Origin: Cylicocyclus nassatus
Taxonomy: Eukaryota; Nematoda; Chromadorea; Rhabditida; Strongylidae
Assembly: GCA_958299035.1 (NCBI GenBank)
Contig: CATQJL010000112.1
Coordinates: 65,689,117 to 65,753,116, forward strand
DNA length: 64,000 nt
Reading direction: 5' to 3'
Every line of letters begins with the position of its first letter. The stretch's first letter is position 1. Both the position numbers and the translations under genes were made by a program. Positions 43,045 to 53,319 of this stretch are shown here, piece by piece. The notes below the pieces were generated by a model, which worked only from the letters and a program-made list of their open reading frames with translations, searched no databases and was not told where the DNA came from.

Positions 43045-44032
43045 TTATTTTCCTTTCTTGATGAGATCCTCGAGTGGAACATTGCCGCCGTTCGCACATC
43101 GCGAGCAAACGCACGTCTTGCGTCCCTTTCTGTTCTCGCAGTATCCAGTTCCACAATTCTGCAATTAACCATGTTTATGTTTTAATGCTGGTTTCATGTT
43201 ATTAGGAAACTATAGCTACTATCAGATATCACTCTAGTGAGAAAATCTCTGTTTTGAGTGTAAAACAAAGTCAGTTTTTTGGAATGAAACCTTTTCAATC
43301 TCGCCAAGACTTTTTCTCGGAGGAAACACAAACTAATTATTATTTTGTGATTTCGCTGCAATCATGAACCCGCGAAATCTTGTAATAACTAGGAAACTCC
43401 ATTTTCTCTGTCAAGTTGTCAAAGCAAAAACTCTTTGGTACGAATTATTTTTGAAAAGCATAGCCAAACTTAAGCAATGATTTGAGAAAACTTTATACCC
43501 CCCCCCCCGAGAAAGGGTCGCGATATTTTTGAAACTTACTTACATGGGTTGTAAAATGTGCCGGGGGCGTGGCTGGCGCCTTTCTCTAGATTTCAGAAGT
43601 TATGGAAGCGTAAAAACTTGAGATACACATCAAAATTTTTTTCGTGTTGCGCGGATAACGCCATGCACTTTTATTTGAAAATTTTTTTGCAGCTCCCCCC
43701 CCCCTCCGGCCGAAATCGTGCGACCGCCAATGCAAAAACCGCTAGCTTGCTTCCTTCTGAGGATAGGTCCAATACCAGTGATGATTTTTTCTTACCAGAA
43801 AAATGAGAGATGCCCGTCTCACTCACCTATCTTGTGCACATTTATTTTCGGAATTTTATCTGATTTCCTCCTTTGATTAGGTTACCTGTACACTGCAGGA
43901 TGTTATACAAGCTGCTCGAGCAGCTTTGTCGAGAATTGGCACATCCATTCTGGCACAGGTAGTGAGATAGATCTGAGTGCTGGCCAAACCAAGAAGGGCG
44001 AATAGCACGGTACATAGGAGGAGATTGTTCAT
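43045..44032 (-). CDS. abf: ASABF-type (CS-alpha-beta) antimicrobial peptide, copy C
   Basis: Exons 43886-44032 and 43045-43158 encode 86 residues. The signal peptide is MNNLLLCTVLFALLGLAS; the eight-cysteine core again has TCARMD, AACITSC, NCGTGYC and TCVCSRC, ending in KKGK. It differs from copy B at a small number of sites, such as acidic residues after LPIL-type and NVPLED positions, so the peptides are close but not identical. The intron is larger (727 nt) and holds a C tract and a purine-poor stretch. AATTTAG lies just before the start codon. Probably functional and secreted. Confidence 0.88.
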
Positions 44033-44133
44033 TTTTTGCTAAATTGTCAGTTATTGTAAATGACTATTAAATGGGATTTTTAGACAGATGAGAAGAAAAG
44101 GGCATAATTCCTAAGTGGAATGCAAATGTTGAA

Positions 44134-44192
44134 AGGATAAACTGCTGTGTGATAAAGCTAGCTATCCTTGACCTGCACTCGCGAAATTTATA
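44134..44192 (-). promoter_or_regulatory. TATA-like and GATA-type sites upstream of abf copy C
   Basis: CTATAAAT-type element at 44186-44192 and two GATAA motifs (near 44136 and 44150) lie 100-160 nt before the ATG. GATA factors such as ELT-2 drive intestinal defence genes in C. elegans; use here is inference. Confidence 0.25.
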
Positions 44193-45990
44193 GGCTGATT
44201 TACGCCCCCTAAAAAACTTGTGAGTAGGCTGTGCAAATAATCTACCGTGACTGAATAAACGAGATTTCCACGTCCACAAGCGGCGTAATCGTGGTGATGG
44301 CCTTTGAAAACATTGCGATCATTGAGTTTATCTCTCATGCTGACGAATGCACTGCATGGTGTCATGTTTTGTGACTCACTGAAGTTTTAGGCAGAGATCG
44401 TAGACGAGTTTGACTCAGCAATGAAGGTTTCTTTATCCACTGGTCACTTAGTATGGGTCATCGAGTTTCGTACACATTTCTATGTACTGAAATATACAGT
44501 GTCCCAAAAAATTTGCACACTGTCTGAGTCAATAATCCTCTTGCTTCAATGCCTTTTGTCAATTCTTAGGTACCATTCTGTAAAGCTGGCTTCAACATAG
44601 GTTTATAGTAGAGAGCGAACATCCAATCTCTCTTCTTAACGTAAAATTACGGGATGAACTTTGATATTCCAGGGAAACAGTAAAAGCTGCTCTTTCAATG
44701 TTCGCTATGTAATTAGATCGAAGGTCAAAAAAACTTGAAAGTATTGAAACGTATTCAGCACGCTTGAAAACCATGCTACACAATCTTCTAGTTTTTTGGA
44801 GGGCAATTTCTTATCAAACGGCCTATTTCGAAATGGCGCTGTATGCTGAACGTTTATACCGTAATCCTACAGTAGTGAAGAATGATCGGGCATTCGTTTC
44901 ATAATATCAGGCTGCTGCATAAGTTTTGTCCGATTTGAACTTTTTGAGCTCAAAATGTCACAACTTCTTTCATTGTCAACTTTTTTCCAAGATCGTAATT
45001 TTCATGCGTTGAGCTGCTCCTTGTTATCAGACACGTGTAGAACCTGCGAAATTCATTGCTAAGGAGAAAAAGAATAAGCAAGGACTCAAAAACTTTGCAG
45101 CGTTTTTCTTCAAAACTGTCTTTTTTGACATGGCAATGCTCCCTTATGGGAATTGATAGGGACCTTATCTAATAAATAGATCAATTTTCGTAGATTATTT
45201 TGCAACATAAAAGAGCCCATAGGGTCTGCGTTGCCGAAAGATTTTTTTGACCGAGCAGAAAAGAAGCCATTTTTTCACTTCGCTTCAGCGCACGTATGTG
45301 CGCCTAATTACGAATTACGAATTATGCAATTTTTAGAATCGGCGTGAGCGCCAAAGGAATTGGTGGATAGATCCTTCTGGCTCTTGCTTTACCCTAGCAT
45401 CTCCAACTCTGATCTCATCGATTACTTCTATAACATCTACACAAAAAATTGTTCGACAATAAATTTCACCAGCAAGACGCTTTCTTCATGGAACTGAGCT
45501 ACTGCATATACTAGCCTTCTACACCCTTATTCCGCAACCAGTGAAAGAACTTGACCTGAAGGGTGCATTGTGGAGATTTTCTCGTAGGAACATATTTCTA
45601 GGGTGAGGACGTACCTCGGCCACTTGTAGATTTCAGGCCTGAAATCTCCCTACACTAAGAAACTTATTGAAATTTGATATGCGTTAAAAAGAGCAAGAGA
45701 AGCACTTTTCAATGATACTAACAATACTGCATTAGAGATGATTTTCTTAATACAGCTGCTTCAAACGTAAGGCAAAACAAAATTGGACAGACCTCAGCAG
45801 CCTAATACAAATCTACATACTTTACAGAATGGTACTTAAGATTGAAAAGACACCGAAGAAAGCAAGTTATTAACGATACTGCGCACATTTTTTGGGACAT
45901 GATGTATTTTGAGAGGATTCACCGTGCTGCTGTAATTTTGTGCAGGACGACGACTGTAGCGCGTGATAACTCGGCGCGGCTTTTGTCCAA

Positions 45991-46424
45991 GGTGCCGGGC
46001 AGTGTTCATGCGATTTCATCTGCAACGCGATCTAATAGTATTTTAGATGTTTCAGATTCAATACTGGCAAACTGCAAATCTAACGAGTGCATGTACAAAA
46101 AAAATTGATAGAATTCCTTTTTTGTACATTTGTATCGCATTTACGACGACTAACAATCGAGTAGATTTTCTGCTCAATGTATTCTGCTTGCGATGCCGAG
46201 AAAATGCGGTAGAGTTCGCGCATGAACGAACAAATAGCCTTGCCAGAATGCCGGCATTTTGCGCGCAGGGCGGCATCACAGGCGTAGCTTTTTGTTCACG
46301 CGCAGATTTTATCACATTTCTCCGGCAACGCAAACACATTGTATTCAGCAAAAAATTAATAGCACTGAATGTTGAAGTGTTATATCATTCGCGACTAAAA
46401 TCGCGTAAAGTTCCCTAAGGCACA
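45991..46424. mobile_element. Harbinger-like MITE, diverged
   Basis: Left TGCCGGGCAGTGTTCATGCG and, inverted from the right, TGCCTTAGGGAACTTTACGCG share the family's GCCxGGCA and GCGATTT pattern. No clear duplication. Confidence 0.35.
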
Positions 46425-46639
46425 GGGTGACACGGTCGAGAGACGCGTAATGAACAGTTGTCATTACAAAGAGAAGCGGAGAAGAAGTTCTGGGGTGGTG
46501 TGTCTCAATCTCCCGTTCGGTTGGATGTTCTTGCATAAATCGTTATCCACTGGACGCGGGACCCAAGGCCCATGTTGCCCGACGTGAGAGCCTGACCGTG
46601 CATTAGCTAGGAAAATCACCGGTCAGGCAGAATCGTGTA

Positions 46640-47090
46640 GGTCTGCAATGCCTGGACACCTACCCGGTCTTGTTCGTGTACAAATTGTGTAAAAAGCTCG
46701 TATCTTGATTAGTTGGCCGACATTAGATCGAACGAATCATTCCTAGTCATCAAGTAAGATTCAATAATTGTTATGTTGCAGAAGACTGGTTTGAGTTGAC
46801 ATTTGATCTGATTCGATTGTAAAATCTACAAGAGTTTCAGAGCTTGATCTCTCCAGTTTGGGCTCTGAAACTCTTGTAAATCTTAAGATTGACTCAAATA
46901 AAATATCAAGTCAGACAAATTTTTTGCAACGTAAATTTTGAATCTTGCTTGAATGACTGATGATTGAATCGTTCCATCTGCTAACTTTTCGGCCACCTTA
47001 TCAAAGAGTCATCAATCATCGCTTTTTTACACAATTTGTACACAAACGAGATCAGGTAGGTGTCCAGGCATTCCCACCTGCTGACTGACA
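46640..47090. repeat. Palindrome with strong central hairpin
   Basis: The outer arms share TGCCTGGACACCTACC and ACAATTTGTACA in inverted orientation (46649-46700 and 47020-47075). At the centre, ACAAGAGTTTCAGAGC and its complement (46830-46880) close a loop of about 20 nt. Probably a MITE. Confidence 0.55.
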
Positions 47091-47639
47091 GGGACTTACG
47101 TGGCTCAGTACGGTCAGGCGCCCAACTTCGCGCATCATCGGCCTTCATCGCCCTCGTCTGAGTGGATGACTTGTGCGGGAACACCCATTCGAAAGAGATA
47201 TTGATTGGTACACCTCTAAAATTCCAATTTTTTCGTTTGTGTGCCTCAACTACGTGATGCTTCCCCATCTTGTCTGGGATATAAGCCGTCCGAATTGCGC
47301 GGAATGCAAGTTGCGTCAGTTGAAAATAGACCGCGACTGAAGAGGAGCAGAGAACGCGCGCTGCGCAGACGGCCTACAGTAATAAAATTTCGTATTTTGA
47401 AGGCCTCACTCTGGGATTACGAATCCAGTCTGACACTGAAAACTGCTGAAACGCGCGTTCTTCGACATCCACCTTTGCCCAAGCTAAGGGGGGGGGGCAT
47501 CGCCTCATACACGGCAGGTTGAGACAAGTCACAAAGGCGGCTATTGGATACTTAATGCATAGAAGCCGTTTCCAGTTTCTTCGTAGTCTTGAAGTCGGCA
47601 GGCACAATATATTGCCTCAGCACTGCTAAAAGGAAGCCG

Positions 47640-48770
47640 AACTGCTCATTCAGTCTTCAAGCTTCCTCTAGATATTGCTCATTCAGAACGCCCTGTATGC
47701 GTCATAAGCAAGGGCACAGGGAAAGCGAAGGTGTTACAAGAAATCAAACTCATAGTTTGAGACGAGTGCACCATGACGCATAAGAAGTCCCTAAAGCCCT
47801 CGATTGCAAGCTGTAGGACATATGAGGGAGCAACAGGCTAATGAGTGGGGCCGTCGTGTTACTGGCAGGCGACTTTCATCAAATTCTGCCAATGATTCCG
47901 CGGTCGACTCCAGCAAATGAACTGGACGCTTGTCTCAAAGCTTCGCATTTCTGGAGACATATTTGATCGCTGAATCTCACGACAAAGCAGTCCAACTCCT
48001 TGACGATGAGGCTCCCAGAAGTTTGCGCAAAAATTGTTGCTTCTAGGCAAAGGCAGAATTCCGGTTGAACCAAGTTCTGGCTGGATTACCTTTCCTCAAG
48101 ACTTCTGCAATATGGTTCAATCGGTGGGAGAACTGATCGAAAAGGTCTTCGCAAGCATTGCCACCAACTTCAGCAATGGGGAGTGGACTTGCGAGCGAGC
48201 AATTCTGGGTCTCAAAAATGAGCAAGTGAATTGTATCAATGTCAGATTCTAAACAGCTACCTGGACCGGTGTCAACGTACACATCCATTGATACGATGGT
48301 TCAGCGTGAACAGGCTGTTTACCTCCTCAATGAGTGTTTGTAATGGGATACCACTACACAGACTTGATCTAAAGGTTGGTTTACCGATCATGATCTTTCG
48401 TAACATCAACCCACCGAAGATGTGCAATGTTACAAGGCTTTGCATTATTAATCTCATGCCAAACGTCATAGAAGCGACCATACTGGTGGGGAAGTTCAAA
48501 GGTGAAGTCGTTCATATTTTACGAATGCTTTTGGTCCCCTCCGATATGCCCTTTGACTACAAGCGAGTGCTGTTTCCGGTCATGCCTGCACTCGCTGTGA
48601 CGATCAACAAAGCGCGGAAAAGTCTCTGCAAACAGCAGGTAGACCTGGAAACTCCCTGTTTTTCGCAAAGTCAGCTGTACGTGGCGTGTTCGAGGGTCGG
48701 AGTTCGGCGAACCTGTACATATATGCGCCTGAAGGGAGCTAACGTGGTGTATCCTGAGGCGCTAACATAA
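47640..48770 (+). pseudogene. Helitron PIF1-like helicase relic
   Basis: Three-frame fragments align in order with the C-terminal half of Helitron helicases: DECTMTHKKSLKAL (near 47765, with stops), VVLLAGDFHQILPMIPRST (47856-47912), LPQDFCN-like FPQDFCNMV and CERAILGLKNEQVN (48090-48240), then FPVMPALAVTINKA, PCFSQSQLYVACSRVG and VVYPEAL (48570-48766). The GDFHQ block is the helicase motif III region. The P-loop and the Rep domain are not found, and stops and frameshifts separate the pieces, so the gene is dead. Confidence 0.85.
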
Positions 48771-48825
48771 TTGCATGTTGTAGTATAGCAGAGTATTTAT
48801 TTGTTGTATGCCATTCTATTGGAAA

Positions 48826-48905
48826 ATCCAAAAAATTGGAAAATATAAAATCCAAAAAATTGGAAAATACAAAATCCAAAAAACGGCAAAAAGAAAACCC
48901 AAAAA
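48826..48905 (+). repeat. Short tandem repeat
   Basis: Two to three copies of an AATCCAAAAAATTGGAAAAT-type unit lie just after the helicase relic. Confidence 0.5.
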
Positions 48906-49130
48906 AACTGGCGGCCAGGGGCGGTCGGGGAAGGTGGGTGGGACGAACAAGGAGCTGAACAGATCCAATCGAGTTTCCTTCCTACTGATGAGTTCCGAGG
49001 AAAGCCTAGGACCTGTTTAGCCAAACCGTCTAAAGGTAGGAACGAAACGGTACAACTGAAGAGCCGAAGTTGTTTGCATTCCTCTTCTTGGGGAATACGA
49101 CTTCGGCTATTTTTACCAAAGTGTACATGG

Positions 49131-49158
49131 TGCCGGGCGGACCCGGTATGCCAGCTAG
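49131..49158 (+). mobile_element. Helitron 3' terminus
   Basis: Hairpin CCGGGCGGACCCGG (49133-49146) is followed by TATGCCAGCTAG, ending at 49158 before T. The last 12 bases match the two non-autonomous Helitrons (TAAGCCAGCTAG) apart from one base. It lies 390 bp downstream of the helicase relic in the right orientation. Confidence 0.7.
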
Positions 49159-49159
49159 T

Positions 49160-50337
49160 AAGTAAATAAATAAATTATGTAAGCGAAGTTTGAGTTGCAG
49201 CCTGCTTGCTGTTAATCAAAACAAAAAATTTCAAAATGTAGTAAAGATCAAGTTGCCCCATTTTTTGCCGTTCATTCTGATAATACCACTAGATGACAGG
49301 TCACAGGTATAAACTTGTACAAACGATTAAGCTTGTTCGAACATTCTTTGCAAGGCATAGTCGAATTTCCCAGTCTCATGAATGATAACATCATTATTCA
49401 GTCCTGCATCGCGGCGGTTGGTAGCTATGAAACACGTCACCAAAATTTCCCTGTAAGTATCCAAGATTTCGCTTGCATAGAGCTTCATCTTCATGGCAAG
49501 CCTGCTCGCAAACTTTCATGTTGCGACGGAATTGTACATAATGACCTAAACTCAGCTGTTCTGCGGTTTTCGCTTCTGAATAGGGGATGACATAGGGCTT
49601 AGAACGTTTACCGCCTGCGACCGTGCAAAGAATGGCTGGGCAAACCGTCTTTCCTGGTGAGACGATCGCCGGCATGCTAGCCGGACTAGTCAGACTTTCG
49701 CACCGGCCGGCAGCGGCTGGGAAAGCATTCTAAGCCGTTCGGACAGTTCATGCGCACTCGCCGGCTGATCATGAAACGTTCGTCGGCCAAAAATGGCAAG
49801 ACCACCAGCTGGCGTGGTAGCTCGGAAATTTGCTTTTTGGCGCTGTAGGTCGATTTGAAGCACGTTCTAAGGGGGATCATGCAAAAATTTGGAAAACTCG
49901 ACTTGTACAACTTCTCGCTCCTGTCCAATATGTTTATGGTGAAGGACAAAAAAATCATTATGGATACGACAGCGTGAAATTAGATATCTGGATCTTCAAG
50001 ATATGAAGCTTTTTTATAAATTGCTTTCTCCTCCAAGAGTTATTTGATTGAGCTGGAGATTGTGAGCTGCCATGACTCAACCTCTGAGTCGCTTTCGCTA
50101 TACTGCTATACTATTATATGTGTATACCTGTGCGTCACCTCTGCTTCACAGAGATTCGCATTGGTTCTACAATCCGTATGCCTTCCTCGCGATCGCATAA
50201 TTATGACTTTATAACTTACCGCGCAATGCCAAACATCATGACTTATAATAACTAAAGGGCCTGTAGCAGCACTTTTTGAAAAGTCATGGTGCTTGATAAG
50301 TTAATGTGCAAGCCATGACATTAGCCCAAGAAAGTAA
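49160..50337. other. No gene recognised
   Basis: Short frames on both strands (for example 49394-49675 and 49686-49958, minus) have no recognisable domain. Confidence 0.5.
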
Positions 50338-50916
50338 GCAAAAGTTTGTAGACTTAAGGCTCCACTTTGCATCCCTTTTATATCAGATAAGGTTAGCGCG
50401 GCAATTAGACGATGCATTCACCGAGCTGAACTGCAGAATGATGTGATATTGGTTGAGGTACCGAAAGATAACATTAAGAAGCAGCTAGTTCGGAATAGAC
50501 TCTACGATTACGAATGCATAGTAGATGAATGCATCGTATGCCCGTACGGCAATGTTGGGGATTGTGCAAAGGCAGGTGTGATATACCAGCTGGAATGTTT
50601 GAGCTGCCAAGACTTCTACATAGGAGAGACGGGTAGAGCGTTGGGTGTAAGACTAAAGGAACACTTGGCTAGCAAAAGACGTGGGATATTAACAACACCG
50701 TTGGGAAGACACAAAGCTGAGGCACATGGTGGAAATGACTTTAAAGTCAAATGTACCATTCTGTCTTACGAGACTGAGATTTGCGCAAGAAAAATCCTTG
50801 AGGCAGCATGGATACTTACGAGGAATCCTAAAATGAATGCTAAGAATGAATGCGTGTCAATCAACAGTGATCTCTTGCCGTTCATACCGCTATGCAATCT
50901 GAACAACCGCACATAA
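50338..50916 (+). CDS. GIY-YIG endonuclease end of a Penelope-like retroelement (fragment)
   Basis: An open frame of about 190 codons with no start. It begins in sequence typical of the RT-endonuclease linker (PLCIPFISDKVSAAIRRC, LVRNRLYDYEC), then a cysteine cluster (CIVCPYG...GDC) and the GIY-YIG core (GVIYQLECLSCQDFYIGETG with RLKEHL). LGRHKAEAHGG and ARKILEAAWI follow. In Penelope-like elements this nuclease follows the reverse transcriptase. The RT is not found upstream, so this is a truncated 3' copy. The frame is undamaged, suggesting a fairly recent insertion. Confidence 0.85.
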   Translation, partial: AKVCRLKAPLCIPFISDKVSAAIRRCIHRAELQNDVILVEVPKDNIKKQLVRNRLYDYECIVDECIVCPYGNVGDCAKAGVIYQLECLSCQDFYIGETGRALGVRLKEHLASKRRGILTTPLGRHKAEAHGGNDFKVKCTILSYETEICARKILEAAWILTRNPKMNAKNECVSINSDLLPFIPLCNLNNRT

Positions 50917-51132
50917 ATACCCTTGACTCACTGGGTGACACTCAGTGACGTCCGCTATTGTCCCATTGTGCGGACTTACTGGTATGCGGTGGAGTTAAGG
51001 TTAGCTCGTTTCACAACTTTGATGGTTTCCCGCTGGCTGCTATCCTCCGATAAGGTCTAGACTAGCACTCGTGGAGGAGGCTCTTGGCGGCGTACTGGTC
51101 AAATCCAAAAACCTATAATCTACGTTCAGACC

Positions 51133-51175
51133 TCTTGAAAAAGACGAGCCCGTCGAAACGTCGGTCGAATAAACA
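51133..51175 (+). ncRNA. Hammerhead-like motif in the Penelope-like element tail
   Basis: GACGAGCCCGTC can pair as hammerhead stem II (GACG/CGTC with AGCC loop) and is followed directly by GAAACGTC, the other core strand. The CTGATGA box expected before stem II is degraded to CTTGAAAAA, so self-cleavage is doubtful. Penelope-like elements are known to carry hammerhead ribozymes in their terminal repeats, and the position 220 bp after the GIY-YIG frame fits. AATAAA follows at 51168. Confidence 0.45.
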
Positions 51176-51593
51176 TCCACCAAGAAACCTGGTTTCGGCA
51201 CAACAATCATTTACTGACACATAAGCAAAAGTTTATTACTCCACGAAAATGGCGCCAAAAAGGATTGGTTGCGTAACTGCTCAATTTACTTAGATTTTAC
51301 TTGACTTTGTAAAGATTTTTGCACAGAGATGTAGCCCACGTTGGTTGTTGTTCTCAAGGCACTACCAAGCCATGAAAAAATCAAAAACCAATTCAAATTT
51401 CCATTTGTTCTTCTGGAAAAAGTTCCATACACATGAAAATACCGATCTCAATAAAGCTTCATGAATGAGTAGTTGTTTACAGATTATTCGTGATAGTTTG
51501 CATAGCGCAGTGAGTTCCACCGGCATTATTGCGGGAGTGAATGAGGCATACGGACGGTATAGAAATGCCTGGCTCTCGGTATATTTTGTAGGA

Positions 51594-51790
51594 CCAGTGG
51601 CCGTATTCATCATTGAAACCTTGAGGTAAACTCCACCTCCACGTAGTTTTATCACTCATTATCAGCAAGTGACCGTATTCACAAAGTACCTTGAGGTAAA
51701 TTCTCAATGTAATTCTGCTGGTAATGAGTGATAAAACTACCTGGAGGTAGACTTTACCTCAAGGTAGCAATGATGGATACGGCCACAGTG
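51594..51790. mobile_element. Near-palindromic MITE with GGCCGTATTCATCA ends (copy 2)
   Basis: Left CAGTGGCCGTATTCATCATTG and right, inverted, CACTGTGGCCGTATCCATCA, then ACCTTGAGGTAAA and TAGTTTTATCACTCATTA on both arms. Nearly all 197 bp are self-complementary. Confidence 0.65.
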
Positions 51791-52380
51791 CGAGCCTCTG
51801 CGAAGCAGAAGTGACGCACTGGTCTACAATATGGTGTTATCGACTGCTCATTCTCACAGGATTCCATGTGAGATCGGTGATTTTGAGAAAAAAGATTTTC
51901 TGCAAACGAACAGATCCGAATGCGGATGAATTACTGAATTTATTTCAACATCATTGTTCTCATAAGGATAATAAACTGCATGGGCTACATCTTTGTGCAA
52001 AATCTTCTCAATCTATTAGATAAAACCTTGACAAATAGAGTGTTCAAGCAATCATTTTTTGGCCGTGTTTTAGCAGAAAAACAGACCTTCTGAGCTTTCT
52101 TGGTCTAAAATTTATGGCTCGCTCATTTATTTTTCAGACAAATACATGACGTTGAGAAAATCGATTCAGCGACCCATTTTTGCGTGCCAAAAGCCGAGTG
52201 GACTCGCTCTAGGTGAAAATTTTCGAAGAATCCGTGTATCGGACACATTCGTCATTGAGCAGGTTAAGCCTACATACTGTCAGCGTGCAGTGCAAAAACT
52301 TGGTTCGAGACGTACTCTGAGGCTCGCTTTACGATTTCTGTGCCATTTTGACAGACAGACATATCATTCATTCTATGACT

Positions 52381-52552
52381 AGGAGGGGAGACGCGGGACC
52401 GCATTGAGTACATTGTCTAAGCAAGCTCAATCGTGTACTTAGGCAAGTTTATACTTGTTAATATCTCGTACCGGTTTATTCACTCTTTAAAGAGAGGAAG
52501 AACAAACCCATACTTGTTAAGACAATGTCCGCAATGCGGTCTTACCTCTCTT
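52381..52552. mobile_element. MITE with GACCGCATTG ends (copy 2)
   Basis: AGGAGGGGAGACGCGGGACC at the left and AAGACCGCATTGCGGACATT (inverted right end). Same family as 25841-26008. Confidence 0.5.
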
Positions 52553-52907
52553 AGTTTTGGAATAGATGATACATACACGCAAAAAATGACAGACTTTTAG
52601 CACTTCAGTATAATATATGAATGTGTGCCCGACAGTTGCTCCAACTTATACAAGACGAATATACGACTGATGTGACCAATGGAACAGCTAGAGAGGAAGA
52701 TTCATTGCAGAATGACAAGGCAAATAAAACACAAAAATAAAGAACAAAGTGAAAATGAGTTGCTATAGAGGGAGGGAAACACAACCTTATTTGGTAAATG
52801 TTCTTGGTATATTTGATTATTTCCAATCTAGTAGGAGTGGACACCTTAATTGGAACTTCTCATCTCACACTGTCTTAGACTCCGATCTCATCGGCGTCTG
52901 TCCCCCT

Positions 52908-53190
52908 GGGTATATTTGGCCACACCTGGCGTATCCAGGATTTGTGTTCGGGGGAGGGGGGGGGAGAAGAGGGAACAAAAATTTTTTCTGATGAAGGTGC
53001 ATGGCGTTAGCATAGGTCGATAGGGGGAGCCGGGCTCTCCCCAGGTGAAGGGGGTCTCGGCTGTTCCCGACCTTCCAGGGTGAAGGGGGTATGTGAGTCT
53101 GGGGGGGGGGGGGGAGGGGAAGAGAGAAAAGGTAAAAGAGCGTGGTATGAAGAGCTCTAATTTGTACCTTAATTGAAAAAATTTGTACCA
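52908..53190. repeat. hAT-like repeat fragment (TGGCGTATCCAGGATTT)
   Basis: TGGCGTATCCAGGATTTGTG, AAAAATTTTTTCTGATG and CAGGTGAAGGGGGT blocks recur near 56488-56805 (ending CGCCACTG) and 59217-59400 (starting CAGTGGCATACCCAGG). These look like broken members of one family. The Cys/Pro-rich frames across the G tracts are not genes. Confidence 0.45.
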
Positions 53191-53319
53191 AATTGAAAAA
53201 TTCAAAAATTTTTAAAAGAATCTTAGAAAATTTTAAAAAATTGATTATGAAGATCTGTGCTCCTGTTTCACTGCATCAACAAAAAACGAAAGCAATAACG
53301 TTTATCCCAAAAGATGTAC

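Larger units (their letters stand above)
41964..44340. repeat. Duplicated block carrying abf copy C
   Basis: This is the paralogue of 34020-37150 described there. It directly follows the HYPK pseudogene, as abf copy A follows intact HYPK, showing that HYPK and abf were duplicated together. Confidence 0.7.
44341..47640. other. Repeat-rich stretch without a recognised gene
   Basis: It contains fragments of the 38690-39720 family (44495-44900), mariner-like tips near 44907 (TCAGGCTGCTGCATAAG) and 45800, a Harbinger-like MITE (45991-46424) and a palindrome (46640-47090). Short frames here have no family. Confidence 0.5.

Noticed and set aside
52865..53205. Pro-rich minus frames around 53 kb
   Set aside because: They arise from G/C tracts in a dispersed repeat fragment.
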